This document shows positions 51,921 through 60,946 of a stretch of 64,000 nt of DNA, one piece after another. The notes below the pieces were generated by a model. It was not told the DNA's origin and ran no database searches. It saw only the letters and a list, made by a program, of their open reading frames with translations. Each line of letters begins with the position of its first letter. Positions within the stretch are counted from its first letter, which is position 1. Origin of the DNA: Pseudarthrobacter siccitolerans (GTDB taxonomy: Bacteria > Actinomycetota > Actinomycetes > Actinomycetales > Micrococcaceae). A program made the position numbers and the translations under genes. The stretch lies in assembly GCF_001046895.1 (NCBI RefSeq), contig NZ_CAQI01000042.1, forward strand, positions 186,001-250,000, in the 5' to 3' direction.

Positions 51921-52105
51921 GGGACGTTCGGGCGGTAGCAATGACGGGTGCTCTGGTCATGGGGGTGCTCCTTAGCAAGAGGCGTCGGCGGGGAATGAGA
52001 TGACCGGGAGTGGGCAACTCGGCGGGGGTCAGAACGCAGGTGCTTCGTAGAGGCGGGAGACAACCTCGGCGACACAGCCCGGCTTCTTCGCTACGCTGTT
52101 GAACT
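51921..52105 (-). repeat. Thiolase/MaoC junction, copy B (thiolase part truncated)
   Basis: Copy B of the junction found at 46491-46675. The intact MaoC gene end (VVSRLYEAPAF) is followed by the same spacer and by a thiolase start, MTRAPVIATART (ATG complement at 51958-51960), that loses homology after about 12 codons. The thiolase here is a remnant, the mirror image of copy A, where the MaoC part is the remnant. Confidence 0.7.
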
Positions 52106-52502
52106 CCTGCTCGACAGTGACCTGGACCGTTGACTGTGCCCAGTTGTCCTCGCGGTCAAGCGCCACCAGTTTCACCCGGCCACGCACACGCGAGCCGACC
52201 AGGACCGGGGCCGGATATCGGACCTTGTTCGATCCGTAATTCACGCCCATGGACAGCCCGTCGATGCGGAAGGTGTCGAACATGAAGCCGGAGACCAACG
52301 CGAGCGTCAGGTAACCGTGCGCCAGCGTGGTGCCAAACGGACCCGAGGCCGCACGTGTGGTGTCCACGTGGATCCACTGGTGGTCATTGGTCACCTTGGC
52401 GAACGCGTTGATGTCCTCCTGGGTGATGGTGCGCCATTCGGTGACGCCGAGTTCCTCACCGACACACTGCGCGAAGTCGCTGATGCCGTTGAAGATTCTC
52501 AT
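52029..52502 (-). CDS. MaoC-family (R)-enoyl-CoA hydratase-like protein
   Basis: A 157-residue hot-dog protein with the R-hydratase motif VTNDHQWIHVDTTRAASGPFGTTLAHGYLTLAL (Asp and His catalytic, about 39-71). It begins MRIFNGISDFAQCVGEELG, as in NodN/MaoC relatives. It would hydrate a 2-enoyl-CoA stereospecifically. Its start overlaps the stop of the upstream SDR gene (ATGA). The pair resembles MaoC plus FabG-like dehydrogenase modules of beta-oxidation, whose thiolase has apparently been separated to 45327. Confidence 0.88.
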   Translation of the reverse strand: MRIFNGISDFAQCVGEELGVTEWRTITQEDINAFAKVTNDHQWIHVDTTRAASGPFGTTLAHGYLTLALVSGFMFDTFRIDGLSMGVNYGSNKVRYPAPVLVGSRVRGRVKLVALDREDNWAQSTVQVTVEQEFNSVAKKPGCVAEVVSRLYEAPAF

Positions 52503-53260
52503 GCTTTCGGTCCGCCCGCTACGTACAGCACCTGGCCGGAGACGAACCCGGCGTTCTCGGAGGCGAAGAAGGACACGGCATTGGCGATGTCCGCAGGCTT
52601 TCCGGTGCGGCGCGCCGGGATCGCTGCGGCTGCCTGGGCAGTGAAGTCCTCGAAGGTGATGCCCATGCGCTTGGCCGTGGAGGCGGTCATCTCAGTCTCG
52701 ATGAAGCCGGGAGCGATCGCGTTGGCGGTCACGCCGAAAGGGCCTAACTCCAGGGCAAGAGTCTTGGTGAAGCCCTGTAGCCCGGCCTTGGCCGCCGAGT
52801 AGTTGGCCTGGCCACGGTTGCCCAGGGCCGACGTGCTGGAGAGGTTGACGATGCGGCCCCACTTGGCCTGGACCATGTGCTTCTGGGCGGCGCGGGCCAC
52901 GAGGAAGGATCCGCGCAGGTGCACGTTCATGACCAGGTCCCAGTCGGAGACAGCCATCTTGAAGAGCAGGTTGTCACGGATGATGCCTGCATTGTTGACC
53001 ACCACGACGGGAGCGCCCAGCTCCTCTGCGGTGCGGGCGACGGCAGTCTCCACGGCGGTCTCGTCAGAGATGTCCGCCACGATGCCGACGGCGGAGTGGC
53101 CGTTTTCGGTCAGCTCGGCGGTGAGGGCGTCAAGCCCGTCCTTGTCGAGGTCAATCGCTGCGATGTTGAATCCGTCGAACGCCAGGCGCCGGGCAATTTC
53201 GGCGCCGATGCCGCGTCCTGCTCCGGTGACCAGTGCCGTGCGTTGTTGTTGTTCAGTCAT
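52499..53260 (-). CDS. SDR, 3-oxoacyl-(ACP/CoA) reductase-like
   Basis: A 253-residue SDR of the FabG type: VTGAGRGIGAEIARRL (about 11-26), VVNNAGIIRDNLLFKMAVSDWDLVMNVHLRGSF, VNLSSTSALGNRGQANYSAAKAGLQGFTK (catalytic Ser and YxxxK at about 155) and IAPGFIETEMT. It would interconvert 3-hydroxyacyl and 3-oxoacyl thioesters. It is translationally coupled to the MaoC gene that follows. It lies 51 bases downstream of the histidine phosphatase gene and may be co-transcribed with it. Confidence 0.9.
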   Translation of the reverse strand: MTEQQQRTALVTGAGRGIGAEIARRLAFDGFNIAAIDLDKDGLDALTAELTENGHSAVGIVADISDETAVETAVARTAEELGAPVVVVNNAGIIRDNLLFKMAVSDWDLVMNVHLRGSFLVARAAQKHMVQAKWGRIVNLSSTSALGNRGQANYSAAKAGLQGFTKTLALELGPFGVTANAIAPGFIETEMTASTAKRMGITFEDFTAQAAAAIPARRTGKPADIANAVSFFASENAGFVSGQVLYVAGGPKA

Positions 53261-53311
53261 GATTAATCCTGTTTCCTTACTCTGGGGTGAAGTGGGTACC
53301 TGTTCCTGCCG

Positions 53312-53965
53312 CTAGCGATATGTGACCCAGGAGCGGGGAAGATGGCCGTGGTCGTTGAATGTCACCATCGTCTTCCCGGATGACCCGGTGACGATCTTGG
53401 TGACACCGGAATTAACGGTGACCCGGTTGAGTGCGAGCCATTGGGGAAAGCCGCCTTTGACCAGCCGGGCTACGGCCCAGGCAATGGCGCCTGAGCTCGA
53501 GACGACCACGGCGTCCTGGCCCGGTCCGAGCCCATCAACAGCGCTGTCGAGGGCCGCGTCGACCCGTTGTGTGAATGCAGGGAAAGACTCCAGATAGTCG
53601 GCGTCGTGTTTGTTGGAGGCCCAGCGGGCAGAGGCTTTTTCGAGGAGTCGCTGGAAGGCTCGCGTGTCGGTTTTGGCGCTGGGGTCTTCCTCCGGATAGA
53701 TCTTCAGCAGGTCGGACGCGTTGAATTCGTCCCAGCCCGCGTCGATAACGGGCGTCGTGTCCCAGCCGGCAGCATCGATGACCCCCTGTGCCGTTTGGCG
53801 CTGGCGTTTCATTCGTCCGCTGACGATGCGGCTGGGCGTCATGCCGGCCTGCATGAAGTAGGTGCCGAGGGCTTGACTCTGATCTCTGCCGTGGGGTGAC
53901 AGCCGGTCGTAGTCTTCGGTGCCGAATGATGCTTGTCCGTGCCGGACCAAATAGAGAACACTCAC
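53312..53965 (-). CDS. Histidine phosphatase-superfamily protein
   Basis: A 217-residue branch-1 histidine phosphatase. The catalytic RHG motif is LYLVRHGQASFGTEDYDRLSPHG (about 4-26). Further motifs are RIVSGRMKRQRQTAQG (second Arg region, about 46-61) and AVVVSSSGAIAWAVARL, where family members usually have a catalytic His (VxHG); here it reads VVSSSGA. That loss of His may mean altered activity. The start is GTG. It precedes the SDR-MaoC pair on the same strand. The substrate is unknown. Confidence 0.82.
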   Translation of the reverse strand: MSVLYLVRHGQASFGTEDYDRLSPHGRDQSQALGTYFMQAGMTPSRIVSGRMKRQRQTAQGVIDAAGWDTTPVIDAGWDEFNASDLLKIYPEEDPSAKTDTRAFQRLLEKASARWASNKHDADYLESFPAFTQRVDAALDSAVDGLGPGQDAVVVSSSGAIAWAVARLVKGGFPQWLALNRVTVNSGVTKIVTGSSGKTMVTFNDHGHLPRSWVTYR

Positions 53966-54069
53966 AGTCCCGACGGTAAGCCAACGTGGAGGTCGGGAAC
54001 CATCCTTTTTTGGCTATCGGGGTGCCAGCAGGATACTTGCACAACCTATGGAGCGCCCCGGCAACGATG

Positions 54070-55335
54070 TCAATGGGTATCTGCCTGCCGCATAGCGGTG
54101 AGGGTCTGCCCACTCACGTGTAGTTCTCCTTTAAAATCATCGGTGACAACGAGCCTGCGCAGGCCAAGCGGGGCCATGATCATCATTACGCTTGCGGCCA
54201 GCAGACTCATCCAACCGGCCGAATAGCCCCAGTGGTCGGCCAGCAGTCCGAAAAGCACCGGGCCCCCGGCGAAGCCGGCGAACAAACCCATGGAGATCCG
54301 TCCGGTCACTGCACCGGCCCGGGACCCGGGGACCAGGCGCATGACCACCGTGAGCAGGATGACCATGGCCGCCGTTCCGGACAAACCATAGAGCGCGATC
54401 CCTGCCCACATGAGGGCTGGTGATCCCGATAGCGATGAGCCGGCTACCAGCCCCACGGCCACGGCGCTGGCCACGGCAATCAACGCCAGCGGCACCCCCG
54501 GGGTCCGGAATCGCTCCGTCAGGCGACCCCAGACCAGCCGTGATACCAGCCCGCTCACCCCCAGCACTACACCGCACACAGCGGCGATTTCGGGCCGCAG
54601 GTGGAGTCCCTCGAAGGCGTAGAGCGGCAGGTAAGTGGCGAGCGTCTGGTACTGAATGCCTGAGAGGAGCGCGTAGGCGACCAGCCACGCAAGTCCTGCT
54701 ACATTGGCGTGGCGCGGCCGATCCCGGGAAGCGCGTGTTGGTGCGCTGCGTTGGGGATGCACGTGGAGGTAATGCAGGGCCGCCCATAGCGACAGCAGAG
54801 TGACCACGGCGCCCACCAGGAAGCCTGCCTGCCAGGACACCAGCGTGGCCGCCAGCGGGTAGGCCAGGCTGGTGAATACCTGGACAAGCTGGACGCCGGT
54901 TTGTTTCACTCCCACCAGCATCCCGCGGCGGCCCGGCTCGACCCGCAGGGCCACCATGCCATTGGTCAGCGGATTGGCCAGGCCAAGGGCCGCTCCAGTT
55001 AAGAGGGCACTAACCCACAGGCCGACCATGGACTGTGACAGTGCCGCCGTGACCATGGCGCACAGCCCGAAGCCGTGGAGCAGCAGGATGCCGGCGCGTT
55101 GGGAAAACCTGTCGGCGGTCCAGCCGAGCGGCGTGGACAGGAGCGCGGCGGCGGTAGCGGCCACCACGGCGAAGGATCCAAACTCCAGGCGCGTCAGGTT
55201 CAGGTCCCGTGACAGCACGGGGCCCAGGGCGCTCACTCCTGTGGTGAGCAGCGGTCCAATCCCAGTGGCCAGGGTCAGGACCGCCCCGAGGCCCATCAGG
55301 TGCGGGGTGGCGGATCGTGCACCAGCAGTGGTCAC
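54070..55335 (-). CDS. MFS transporter
   Basis: A 421-residue, roughly twelve-helix MFS protein. It shows LLSTPLGWTADRFSQRAGILLLHG after helix 2 and ALGLANPLTNGMVALRVEPGRRGMLVGVKQTGVQLVQVF around helices 4-5. The second half repeats the pattern (VSRLVWGRLTERFRTPGVPLALI). This looks like an anion or aromatic-acid uptake MFS, but the branch is uncertain. Its start overlaps the stop of the upstream MFS gene by 4 bases, so two transporters are translated in tandem at the end of the long catabolic operon. Confidence 0.83.
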   Translation of the reverse strand: MTTAGARSATPHLMGLGAVLTLATGIGPLLTTGVSALGPVLSRDLNLTRLEFGSFAVVAATAAALLSTPLGWTADRFSQRAGILLLHGFGLCAMVTAALSQSMVGLWVSALLTGAALGLANPLTNGMVALRVEPGRRGMLVGVKQTGVQLVQVFTSLAYPLAATLVSWQAGFLVGAVVTLLSLWAALHYLHVHPQRSAPTRASRDRPRHANVAGLAWLVAYALLSGIQYQTLATYLPLYAFEGLHLRPEIAAVCGVVLGVSGLVSRLVWGRLTERFRTPGVPLALIAVASAVAVGLVAGSSLSGSPALMWAGIALYGLSGTAAMVILLTVVMRLVPGSRAGAVTGRISMGLFAGFAGGPVLFGLLADHWGYSAGWMSLLAASVMMIMAPLGLRRLVVTDDFKGELHVSGQTLTAMRQADTH

Positions 55336-56654
55336 GGCTTCAGCTGTGCCATCACTCGCGCCGCGTCACGGTCGGGATTCACCAGGATCATGGCCAGAAC
55401 CGCTCCGACGATCGCCACAATGCCGAATATTTGGAAGGATTGCGCGTACCCGACAGCGGGTGAAACGGCCTGGTCCACGATCATTCCTGTGAGTGGAGGG
55501 GCAACGATGCCGCCGAGGGCCATTAGCGCAAGGAACATTCCCAGTGACCCTGCCACCTGGTTATTGGGGCAGATCTGTGAAATGGCCGCGTTCATGATCG
55601 GAGCGAGGATGCAGCCGATTCCGTAGCCGATGGAGACGACGGCTACGACGACCATCGGGGTGTCGATATAGGGCAGCACTGCCATGAAAATGCCGCAAAT
55701 AAGAAGTCCTGCTGCCGGGACGATTCCCCTCATGATCCGTGCACTCACGCCTCTGCTCATGAATTTGTCACTAAAGTACGTACTGGTGAACATGGCGAGC
55801 ATGGCTGCGATGCTGGGGAACCCGAACATCGCTCCCGCCTGGAGGCGGGTGAAACCCAATCCGACTTCGAAGTAGGACGGCAGCCACGTGAGAACAACTG
55901 TCAGCAGCGCGTACATGGGGATTACTGCTGCGAGGGCACCCACGAAGGTTCCCGTGCGGAAGATCGACATCCAGGGAACAGCGGGCGGTGGCGTCGCGGC
56001 CGAACCCTTGACACCCGGAATCCGGACTTCGCCGTAGGGACCAGGGCGCCAGGTGAAGTACCACAGCACGCACCAGGCCAGGCCCACAACCACCATGGCG
56101 ACAAAGGCGGAATGCCAGCCAAATTGCACGATGAGGAAGGCCAATGCCGGCGCTGCTGCGATCTTTGCCAGCGAACTTGACGAGGCGATGAATGCTCCTG
56201 GCAACGAGCGTTTTTCCATTGGGTGCCATGAATACACTGCCGTGTGGATGAGTGCTCCTGACGGCCCTTCGGTGAGGCCGAGCAGGAAGCGGCTGACCAG
56301 GAGGACCACGAAGCTGCCGGCGACGATCATGGGCACCATGCAGACTGCCCAAATCACGGCCAACGCCATCAGGGACCATTTAAGAGTGGCCCATTTATTG
56401 ATAAGGCCGGCAAAGAACCCTCCTGCAGTGAACGCGAAGAAGAACACGCTTGCCGTCAGCCCGATTTGCGCTGAGGTGAGTCCGAATTCTTCTTTGAGGG
56501 GTTGGGCGACAAGTCCGAGCAGGATCTTGTCGCTGTAGTTGATCATGTAGAGAAAAACCAGTACTGATGTAAGGCCCCACGCCTTGGCGCGCGACTCTTG
56601 GCCCGGCGTCGTCATTTTTCCTGGCATGAGGTGCCGTGTGGTGACTTTGGACAT
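55332..56654 (-). CDS. ACS-type MFS transporter
   Basis: A 440-residue transporter with the ACS (anion:cation symporter)-like first helix LVFLYMINYSDKILLGLVAQPLKEEFGLTSAQIGL, a conserved VSRFLLGLTEGPSGALIHTAVYSWHPMEKRSLPGA around helix 4-5 and a central cytoplasmic loop. Family members import organic anions such as hexuronates, phthalate or aromatic acids. The ATG at 56654 has GAAGGG upstream; a second in-frame ATG 36 bases further in with AGGAAAA is possible. It follows the acyl-CoA dehydrogenase gene and overlaps the second MFS gene. Confidence 0.85.
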   Translation of the reverse strand: MSKVTTRHLMPGKMTTPGQESRAKAWGLTSVLVFLYMINYSDKILLGLVAQPLKEEFGLTSAQIGLTASVFFFAFTAGGFFAGLINKWATLKWSLMALAVIWAVCMVPMIVAGSFVVLLVSRFLLGLTEGPSGALIHTAVYSWHPMEKRSLPGAFIASSSSLAKIAAAPALAFLIVQFGWHSAFVAMVVVGLAWCVLWYFTWRPGPYGEVRIPGVKGSAATPPPAVPWMSIFRTGTFVGALAAVIPMYALLTVVLTWLPSYFEVGLGFTRLQAGAMFGFPSIAAMLAMFTSTYFSDKFMSRGVSARIMRGIVPAAGLLICGIFMAVLPYIDTPMVVVAVVSIGYGIGCILAPIMNAAISQICPNNQVAGSLGMFLALMALGGIVAPPLTGMIVDQAVSPAVGYAQSFQIFGIVAIVGAVLAMILVNPDRDAARVMAQLKP

Positions 56655-56740
56655 GTCATTACCCTTCAAGTGTTGCGCATCGTCGCACAACAGTGTGGTG
56701 ATCTGGTGCTTTTTCACTCGTCAAGTGCCAGGGGGGATTG

Positions 56741-57901
56741 TTAGCGGAAGGCAGGAACGCCGGTCAGCTTTTGGCCCAGGATGAGGGTGTGAATTTCGTC
56801 GGTGCCTTCGTAGGTCCGGACGGATTCGAGGTTGTTGGCGTGGCGCAGCGGTGAGTAATCCAGGGTGATGCCGTTGCCGCCGAGGATGGTGCGGGCTTCG
56901 CGGGCGATTTTGATGGCTTCGCGGCAGTTGTTGAGTTTGCCTACAGAGATCTGGTCCGGCTGCAGGCGGCCGGCATCCTTGAGCCGGCCGAGGTGCAGGG
57001 CGAGGAGGAATCCTTTGTTGATTTCGAGTGCCATGTCCACGAGCTTCTGCTGGGTCAGTTGGTAGCCGGCCAGGGGCTTGTCGAACTGCATGCGGCCTTT
57101 GGAGTAGTCCAGAGCGGCTTCGAACGAGTCGCGTGCCGCGCCCATCGCACCCCAGATGATTCCGTAGCGCGCCTCGTTGAGGCAGGAAAAGGGGCCTTTA
57201 AGTCCGACGACGTTCGGCAGCACCGAGGATTCGGGCAGGCGGACGTCGGTGAGTTCGATATCGCACTGGATGGAAGAGCGCATGGACAGTTTCGGCCCGA
57301 TTGGTGTGGCCGTGAATCCCGGTGTGGACGTGGGCACCAGGAAGCCTCGTACGCCGTCCTTGGTCTGGGCCCAGATGACAGCAACCTGGGCCACGGAGGC
57401 CAACCCGATCCAGCGCTTGGCGCCGTTGAGGATCCAGTCGCTGCCGTCGCGCCGGGCATAGCTGGTCATGCTGCCCGGGTCTGAACCGGCGGTGGGCTCG
57501 GTCAGGCCGAAGCAGCCGATCACCTCCCCGGCGGCCATCGCCGGGAGCCATTCCTGTTTTTGGTCCTCGGAGCCGTGCTTGTAGATGGCGCTCATGGCCA
57601 GGGAACCCTGGACGGAAACGAGGGTCCGGGTGCCGGAGTCGCCGGCTTCCAGTTCCGCACCCGCCAGACCGTACTCGACGGCGGAGCGGCCGGCGCAGCC
57701 ATACCCTTTCAGGTGCATGCCCAGCAGGCCGAGCTTGGCCAGTTGCGGGACGATCTCCACCGGGAAGTGCCCCTTTTCATACCAGCCTGCGATGTTCGGC
57801 TTGATCTCGCTGTCCACGAAGGAACGCACCAAGTCGCGCAGGGCAAGCTCTTCCGAAGTGAGCAGAGAGTCAAAATCAATCAGGTCGCTGATGTCGGACA
57901 T
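56741..57901 (-). CDS. Glutaryl-CoA dehydrogenase-like acyl-CoA dehydrogenase
   Basis: A 386-residue FAD enzyme of the glutaryl-CoA dehydrogenase branch: LVSVQGSLAMSAIYKHGSEDQKQEWLPAMAAGEVIGCFGLTEPTAGSDPGSM (about 95-145), DWILNGAKRWIGLASVAQV and the catalytic Glu in ESVRTYEGTDEIHTLILGQKLTG near the end. It dehydrogenates a dicarboxylyl-CoA such as glutaryl- or adipyl-CoA, with or without decarboxylation. The ATG at 57901 follows GAAAGG; the frame extends further upstream but overlaps the 3-hydroxyacyl-CoA dehydrogenase end. It is one of two such enzymes in the operon. Confidence 0.9.
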   Translation of the reverse strand: MSDISDLIDFDSLLTSEELALRDLVRSFVDSEIKPNIAGWYEKGHFPVEIVPQLAKLGLLGMHLKGYGCAGRSAVEYGLAGAELEAGDSGTRTLVSVQGSLAMSAIYKHGSEDQKQEWLPAMAAGEVIGCFGLTEPTAGSDPGSMTSYARRDGSDWILNGAKRWIGLASVAQVAVIWAQTKDGVRGFLVPTSTPGFTATPIGPKLSMRSSIQCDIELTDVRLPESSVLPNVVGLKGPFSCLNEARYGIIWGAMGAARDSFEAALDYSKGRMQFDKPLAGYQLTQQKLVDMALEINKGFLLALHLGRLKDAGRLQPDQISVGKLNNCREAIKIAREARTILGGNGITLDYSPLRHANNLESVRTYEGTDEIHTLILGQKLTGVPAFR

Positions 57902-57966
57902 GGTGGCCTTTCGCGGTGGTCGAGTGGTCGAGTGGTCGGGAGCGAGGGCGGCGAGGCGCCGCTGCA

Positions 57967-58854
57967 TCAGCTCCAGTTGTAGAAGCCCTTGCCGGACTTG
58001 CGCCCCAGATCACCGGCAGCAACCAGGTCGCGCAGGATCTGCGGCGGTGCGAAACGGTCACCCAGGGTAGAGTGCAGGTACTCGGCTATGCCGAGCCGCA
58101 CGTCCAGGCCCACAATGTCCGTTGTCTTCAGGGGGCCGGTGGGGTGTTTGTAGCCCAGGACCATGGCGTTGTCGATATCCTCGGCGGATGCGACGCCTTC
58201 CTCGACCATGCGCATCGCCTCGAGTGCGATGGCAACGCCAAGGCGGGAGGAGGCAAAACCGGGCGCGTCCTGGACTACGACGGCGGTCTTGCCGAGCGCG
58301 GACACCCACCGCCTCGCGGCAGCGATGGTCTCTTCGGAGGTCTTTTCACCTACAACCACCTCGATCAGCGTGGAGGCGGGGACAGGGTTGAAGAAGTGCA
58401 GACCCACGAACGCCTCCGGGCTTGGCAGTGCCTCGGCGAGCCTGCTGACTGACAGGGATGACGTGTTGGTCGCCAGGTAGGCGCGCGGGGAAAGGTGTTC
58501 CGCCACGGCGCTGAGTGCTGTCGCCTTCAGCTTGGCGTCCTCGGGAACTGCCTCGACCACGAGGTCGCAGCCGGCGAAGGCGGCATAGTCGGTGCTTGCT
58601 TCGAACCTCGTGAGGATCTCCCCGCGGTCCCCCAAGGCGGCCCCGCGGTCAAACGACGCGGTGACGGAAGCCGTGACCCGTTCCCGGGCGCCGCGGGCGG
58701 CGACGTCGTCGCGCTCGACGACGGTCACTTTCGAACCGCTGAGGAGGAAGGCGTGTGCGATGCCGGCACCCATGCGTCCGCCGCCCAGTACTCCGACGGT
58801 TGCTGGCAAAAGTCCTTCAGTCGTGCCGGCGGATGTTTCGTTGGTCTTTGTCAT
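57967..58854 (-). CDS. 3-Hydroxyacyl-CoA dehydrogenase
   Basis: A 295-residue NAD-dependent L-3-hydroxyacyl-CoA dehydrogenase. The N-terminal Rossmann domain has VGVLGGGRMGAGIAHAFLLSGSKVTVVER (about 17-45). The catalytic His is in EAFVGLHFFNPVPASTLIEVV (about 152), and the C-terminal dimer domain has GFASSRLGVAIALEAMRM and GYKHPTGPLKTTDIVGLD. It oxidises 3-hydroxyadipyl-like or 3-hydroxybutyryl-like CoA esters. Its start overlaps the enoyl-CoA hydratase stop (ATGA). Confidence 0.92.
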   Translation of the reverse strand: MTKTNETSAGTTEGLLPATVGVLGGGRMGAGIAHAFLLSGSKVTVVERDDVAARGARERVTASVTASFDRGAALGDRGEILTRFEASTDYAAFAGCDLVVEAVPEDAKLKATALSAVAEHLSPRAYLATNTSSLSVSRLAEALPSPEAFVGLHFFNPVPASTLIEVVVGEKTSEETIAAARRWVSALGKTAVVVQDAPGFASSRLGVAIALEAMRMVEEGVASAEDIDNAMVLGYKHPTGPLKTTDIVGLDVRLGIAEYLHSTLGDRFAPPQILRDLVAAGDLGRKSGKGFYNWS

Positions 58855-59660
58855 GACTGCTTCTTCCTGTCCAGGAACTGCTGCATGCGGTCGAATTTGG
58901 CCGCGGATTCAAACAGCACGCCCTGGGCGAGGTTGTCGATGAGTGGGTGGATCTCGCGAGGGCTGTGGAACACGGTCTTCGTCACCCTCACCGCGAGGGG
59001 GTCCTGCCGGGCAATGCGGTCGGCCAAGGCGTGGGCGGCATCCAGGAGATCCCCAGGTTCAACAAGTTCTGTGATCAGGCCAATATTGAGGCAATCCTGG
59101 CCTGTCAAGGTGCGTCCGGCGAGGAGGATTTCCTTGGCCAGGGGTTCCCCGACGAGTTCGCGCAGCCGCCACGTTGCGCCGGCGGCGGCCATAATGCCGA
59201 GGCCGGTTTCCGGGTTGCCCATCCGCAGGCCCGGCGTGCCAATACGGAAATCGGCAGCGTACGCCAATTCCGCCCCGCCACCCAGCGCGAAGCCGTCCAG
59301 TGCCGCGACGACGGGCATGGGCAGTTTCGCGATCCGGTCGAACAGGGAGGAGTTGATGCCGGCCAGCGCGTCATCCCGACGCCGTTCGCGGAGCTGGCCG
59401 ATATCGGCACCGGAAGCAAAAATCGCCTTCGTGCCGGTTTCCGGATCGCCGGCACTGCCGGCCAGGATCAGGACCTTCGGCGTGCGCTCAAGGTAAGCAC
59501 AGACAGCGTGCAGCTCATCCACCATCGTTTGGTCGATGGCGTTGCGCACTTCCGGCCGGTGCAGCCGGACCGTTAAGCGATCACCGCTTTCCTCAACCAG
59601 CAGCGCCACGAAAGCCGCGGCATCCAAGGCTGTCCCGGGGTCGTCCATTACCGCTGTCAT
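58851..59660 (-). CDS. Enoyl-CoA hydratase/isomerase family protein
   Basis: A 269-residue crotonase-fold protein. It has RLHRPEVRNAIDQTMVDELHAV (about 36-57), FASGADIGQLRERR (oxyanion-hole strand) and the signature ALDGFALGGGAELAYAADFRIGTPG, then NPETGLGIMAAAGATWRL with the catalytic Glu region. The ATG overlaps the thiolase stop as TGATG, so hydratase, dehydrogenase and thiolase are translationally coupled. It would hydrate the 2-enoyl-CoA made by the dehydrogenases. Confidence 0.9.
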   Translation of the reverse strand: MTAVMDDPGTALDAAAFVALLVEESGDRLTVRLHRPEVRNAIDQTMVDELHAVCAYLERTPKVLILAGSAGDPETGTKAIFASGADIGQLRERRRDDALAGINSSLFDRIAKLPMPVVAALDGFALGGGAELAYAADFRIGTPGLRMGNPETGLGIMAAAGATWRLRELVGEPLAKEILLAGRTLTGQDCLNIGLITELVEPGDLLDAAHALADRIARQDPLAVRVTKTVFHSPREIHPLIDNLAQGVLFESAAKFDRMQQFLDRKKQS

Positions 59661-60886
59661 CAGATGCCCTCGACGAGCAGGGCGGTGCCTTGACCGACGC
59701 CGACGCACATGGTGGCGAGGCCGAGCTTGCGGGTATTGCCAGTGAGTTCACGTTCCATGCGGCCGAGGAGAGTGACCACGAGCCGGGACCCGGAAGAGCC
59801 GAGCGGGTGGCCGAGGGCGATGGCGCCGCCGTCGGAATTCACGATGTCCTGCTCCAGTTTGAGCTCCCGCATGACGGCAAGCGACTGGGAGGCGAACGCC
59901 TCGTTCAGTTCGACGGCGCCCAGGTCGCCAATTGAGAGGCCGGCACGGTCCAGGACCTTGCGGGTGGCGGGCACCGGGCCGATACCCATGACCTCAGGCG
60001 CCACCCCGGCGGAGCCTCCTTCGAGGATCCGTGCCCGGGGCGTCAGGCCGTATTTTTCGATGGCGGCTTCGGAGGCAACGATGATGGCGGATGATCCGTC
60101 GTTGAGCGAGGAGGCGTTTCCGGCGGTGACCACGGAGCCGCCCTTGACGACCGGGCGCAGGCCGGCGAGGACCTCCGCTGTGGTTCCTGGCCGGGGGCCT
60201 TCGTCGGTGTCCACCAGGGCGGTGGCGCCCTTGCGACCGATGATTTCCACGGGCACGATTTCGTCGACAAACCGGCCGGCGTTGATCGCTGCCAGGGCGC
60301 GTTCGTGGGAGCGTGCGGCGAAGGCGTCGCAGTCATCCCGCGAGGTGCCGTAGACGTGGGCCACTTCCTCAGCGGTCTCCGGCATCGAGTAAGCGGCCTT
60401 CCCGTCGCGGGAACGCTCGCCGCTCAGGAAAGCCTGGTTGGTGAAGCGCCAGCCGATGGACGTGTCGAAAATGGCGCCGGGTTTGGCGAAAGCCTTGTCG
60501 GGTTTTTCCATCACCCAGGGGGCGCGGGACATGGACTCGACGCCGCCGGCCACGACGATGTCCGCGGCTCCGGCCTTGATCATGTGGGAGGCCATGATGA
60601 TGGCGGACAGCCCGGACGCGCAGAGCCGGTTGACGGTAATGCCGGGGACGCTGTCCGGGTAGCCGGCAAGGAGCCAGGCCATGCGGGCCACGTTGCGGTT
60701 CTCCTCACCGGCGCCGTTGGCGTTGCCGAGGATTACCTCGTCCACCAGAGCGGGGTCGATGCCGGCGCGTTCGACGGCGGCGCGGACGGTGAGTGCCGCA
60801 AGGTCGTCCGGGCGGATGGAGGACAGGGATCCGCCGTAGCGGCCCACGGGTGTGCGGGCGCCGCCGATCAGGAAGGCCTCAGCCAT
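59660..60886 (-). CDS. 3-Oxoadipyl-CoA/3-oxoacyl-CoA thiolase (PcaF-like)
   Basis: A 408-residue thiolase: GGARTPVGRYGGSLSSIRPDDLAALTVR and VILGNANGAGEENRNVARMAWLLAG, then the nucleophilic Cys at about 89 in TVNRLCASGLSAI, His in [19 protein letters not shown] and Cys in LGLATMCVGVGQG. The RYGG..S.RPDDLAA start and FDTSIGWRF block are typical of the PcaF/PaaE (3-oxoadipyl-CoA) branch, releasing acetyl-CoA and succinyl-CoA. The start at 60886 is chosen with an AAGGA about 11 bases upstream; a longer frame adds 8 residues. This points to a C6 dicarboxylyl-CoA pathway. Confidence 0.9.
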   Translation of the reverse strand: MAEAFLIGGARTPVGRYGGSLSSIRPDDLAALTVRAAVERAGIDPALVDEVILGNANGAGEENRNVARMAWLLAGYPDSVPGITVNRLCASGLSAIIMASHMIKAGAADIVVAGGVESMSRAPWVMEKPDKAFAKPGAIFDTSIGWRFTNQAFLSGERSRDGKAAYSMPETAEEVAHVYGTSRDDCDAFAARSHERALAAINAGRFVDEIVPVEIIGRKGATALVDTDEGPRPGTTAEVLAGLRPVVKGGSVVTAGNASSLNDGSSAIIVASEAAIEKYGLTPRARILEGGSAGVAPEVMGIGPVPATRKVLDRAGLSIGDLGAVELNEAFASQSLAVMRELKLEQDIVNSDGGAIALGHPLGSSGSRLVVTLLGRMERELTGNTRKLGLATMCVGVGQGTALLVEGI

Positions 60887-60946
60887 ATCTTGTTCATTCC
60901 TTAAGTTCATGTCGCAGGAGTCTTGTCGCGGTGCTGGTGGGGTGGC

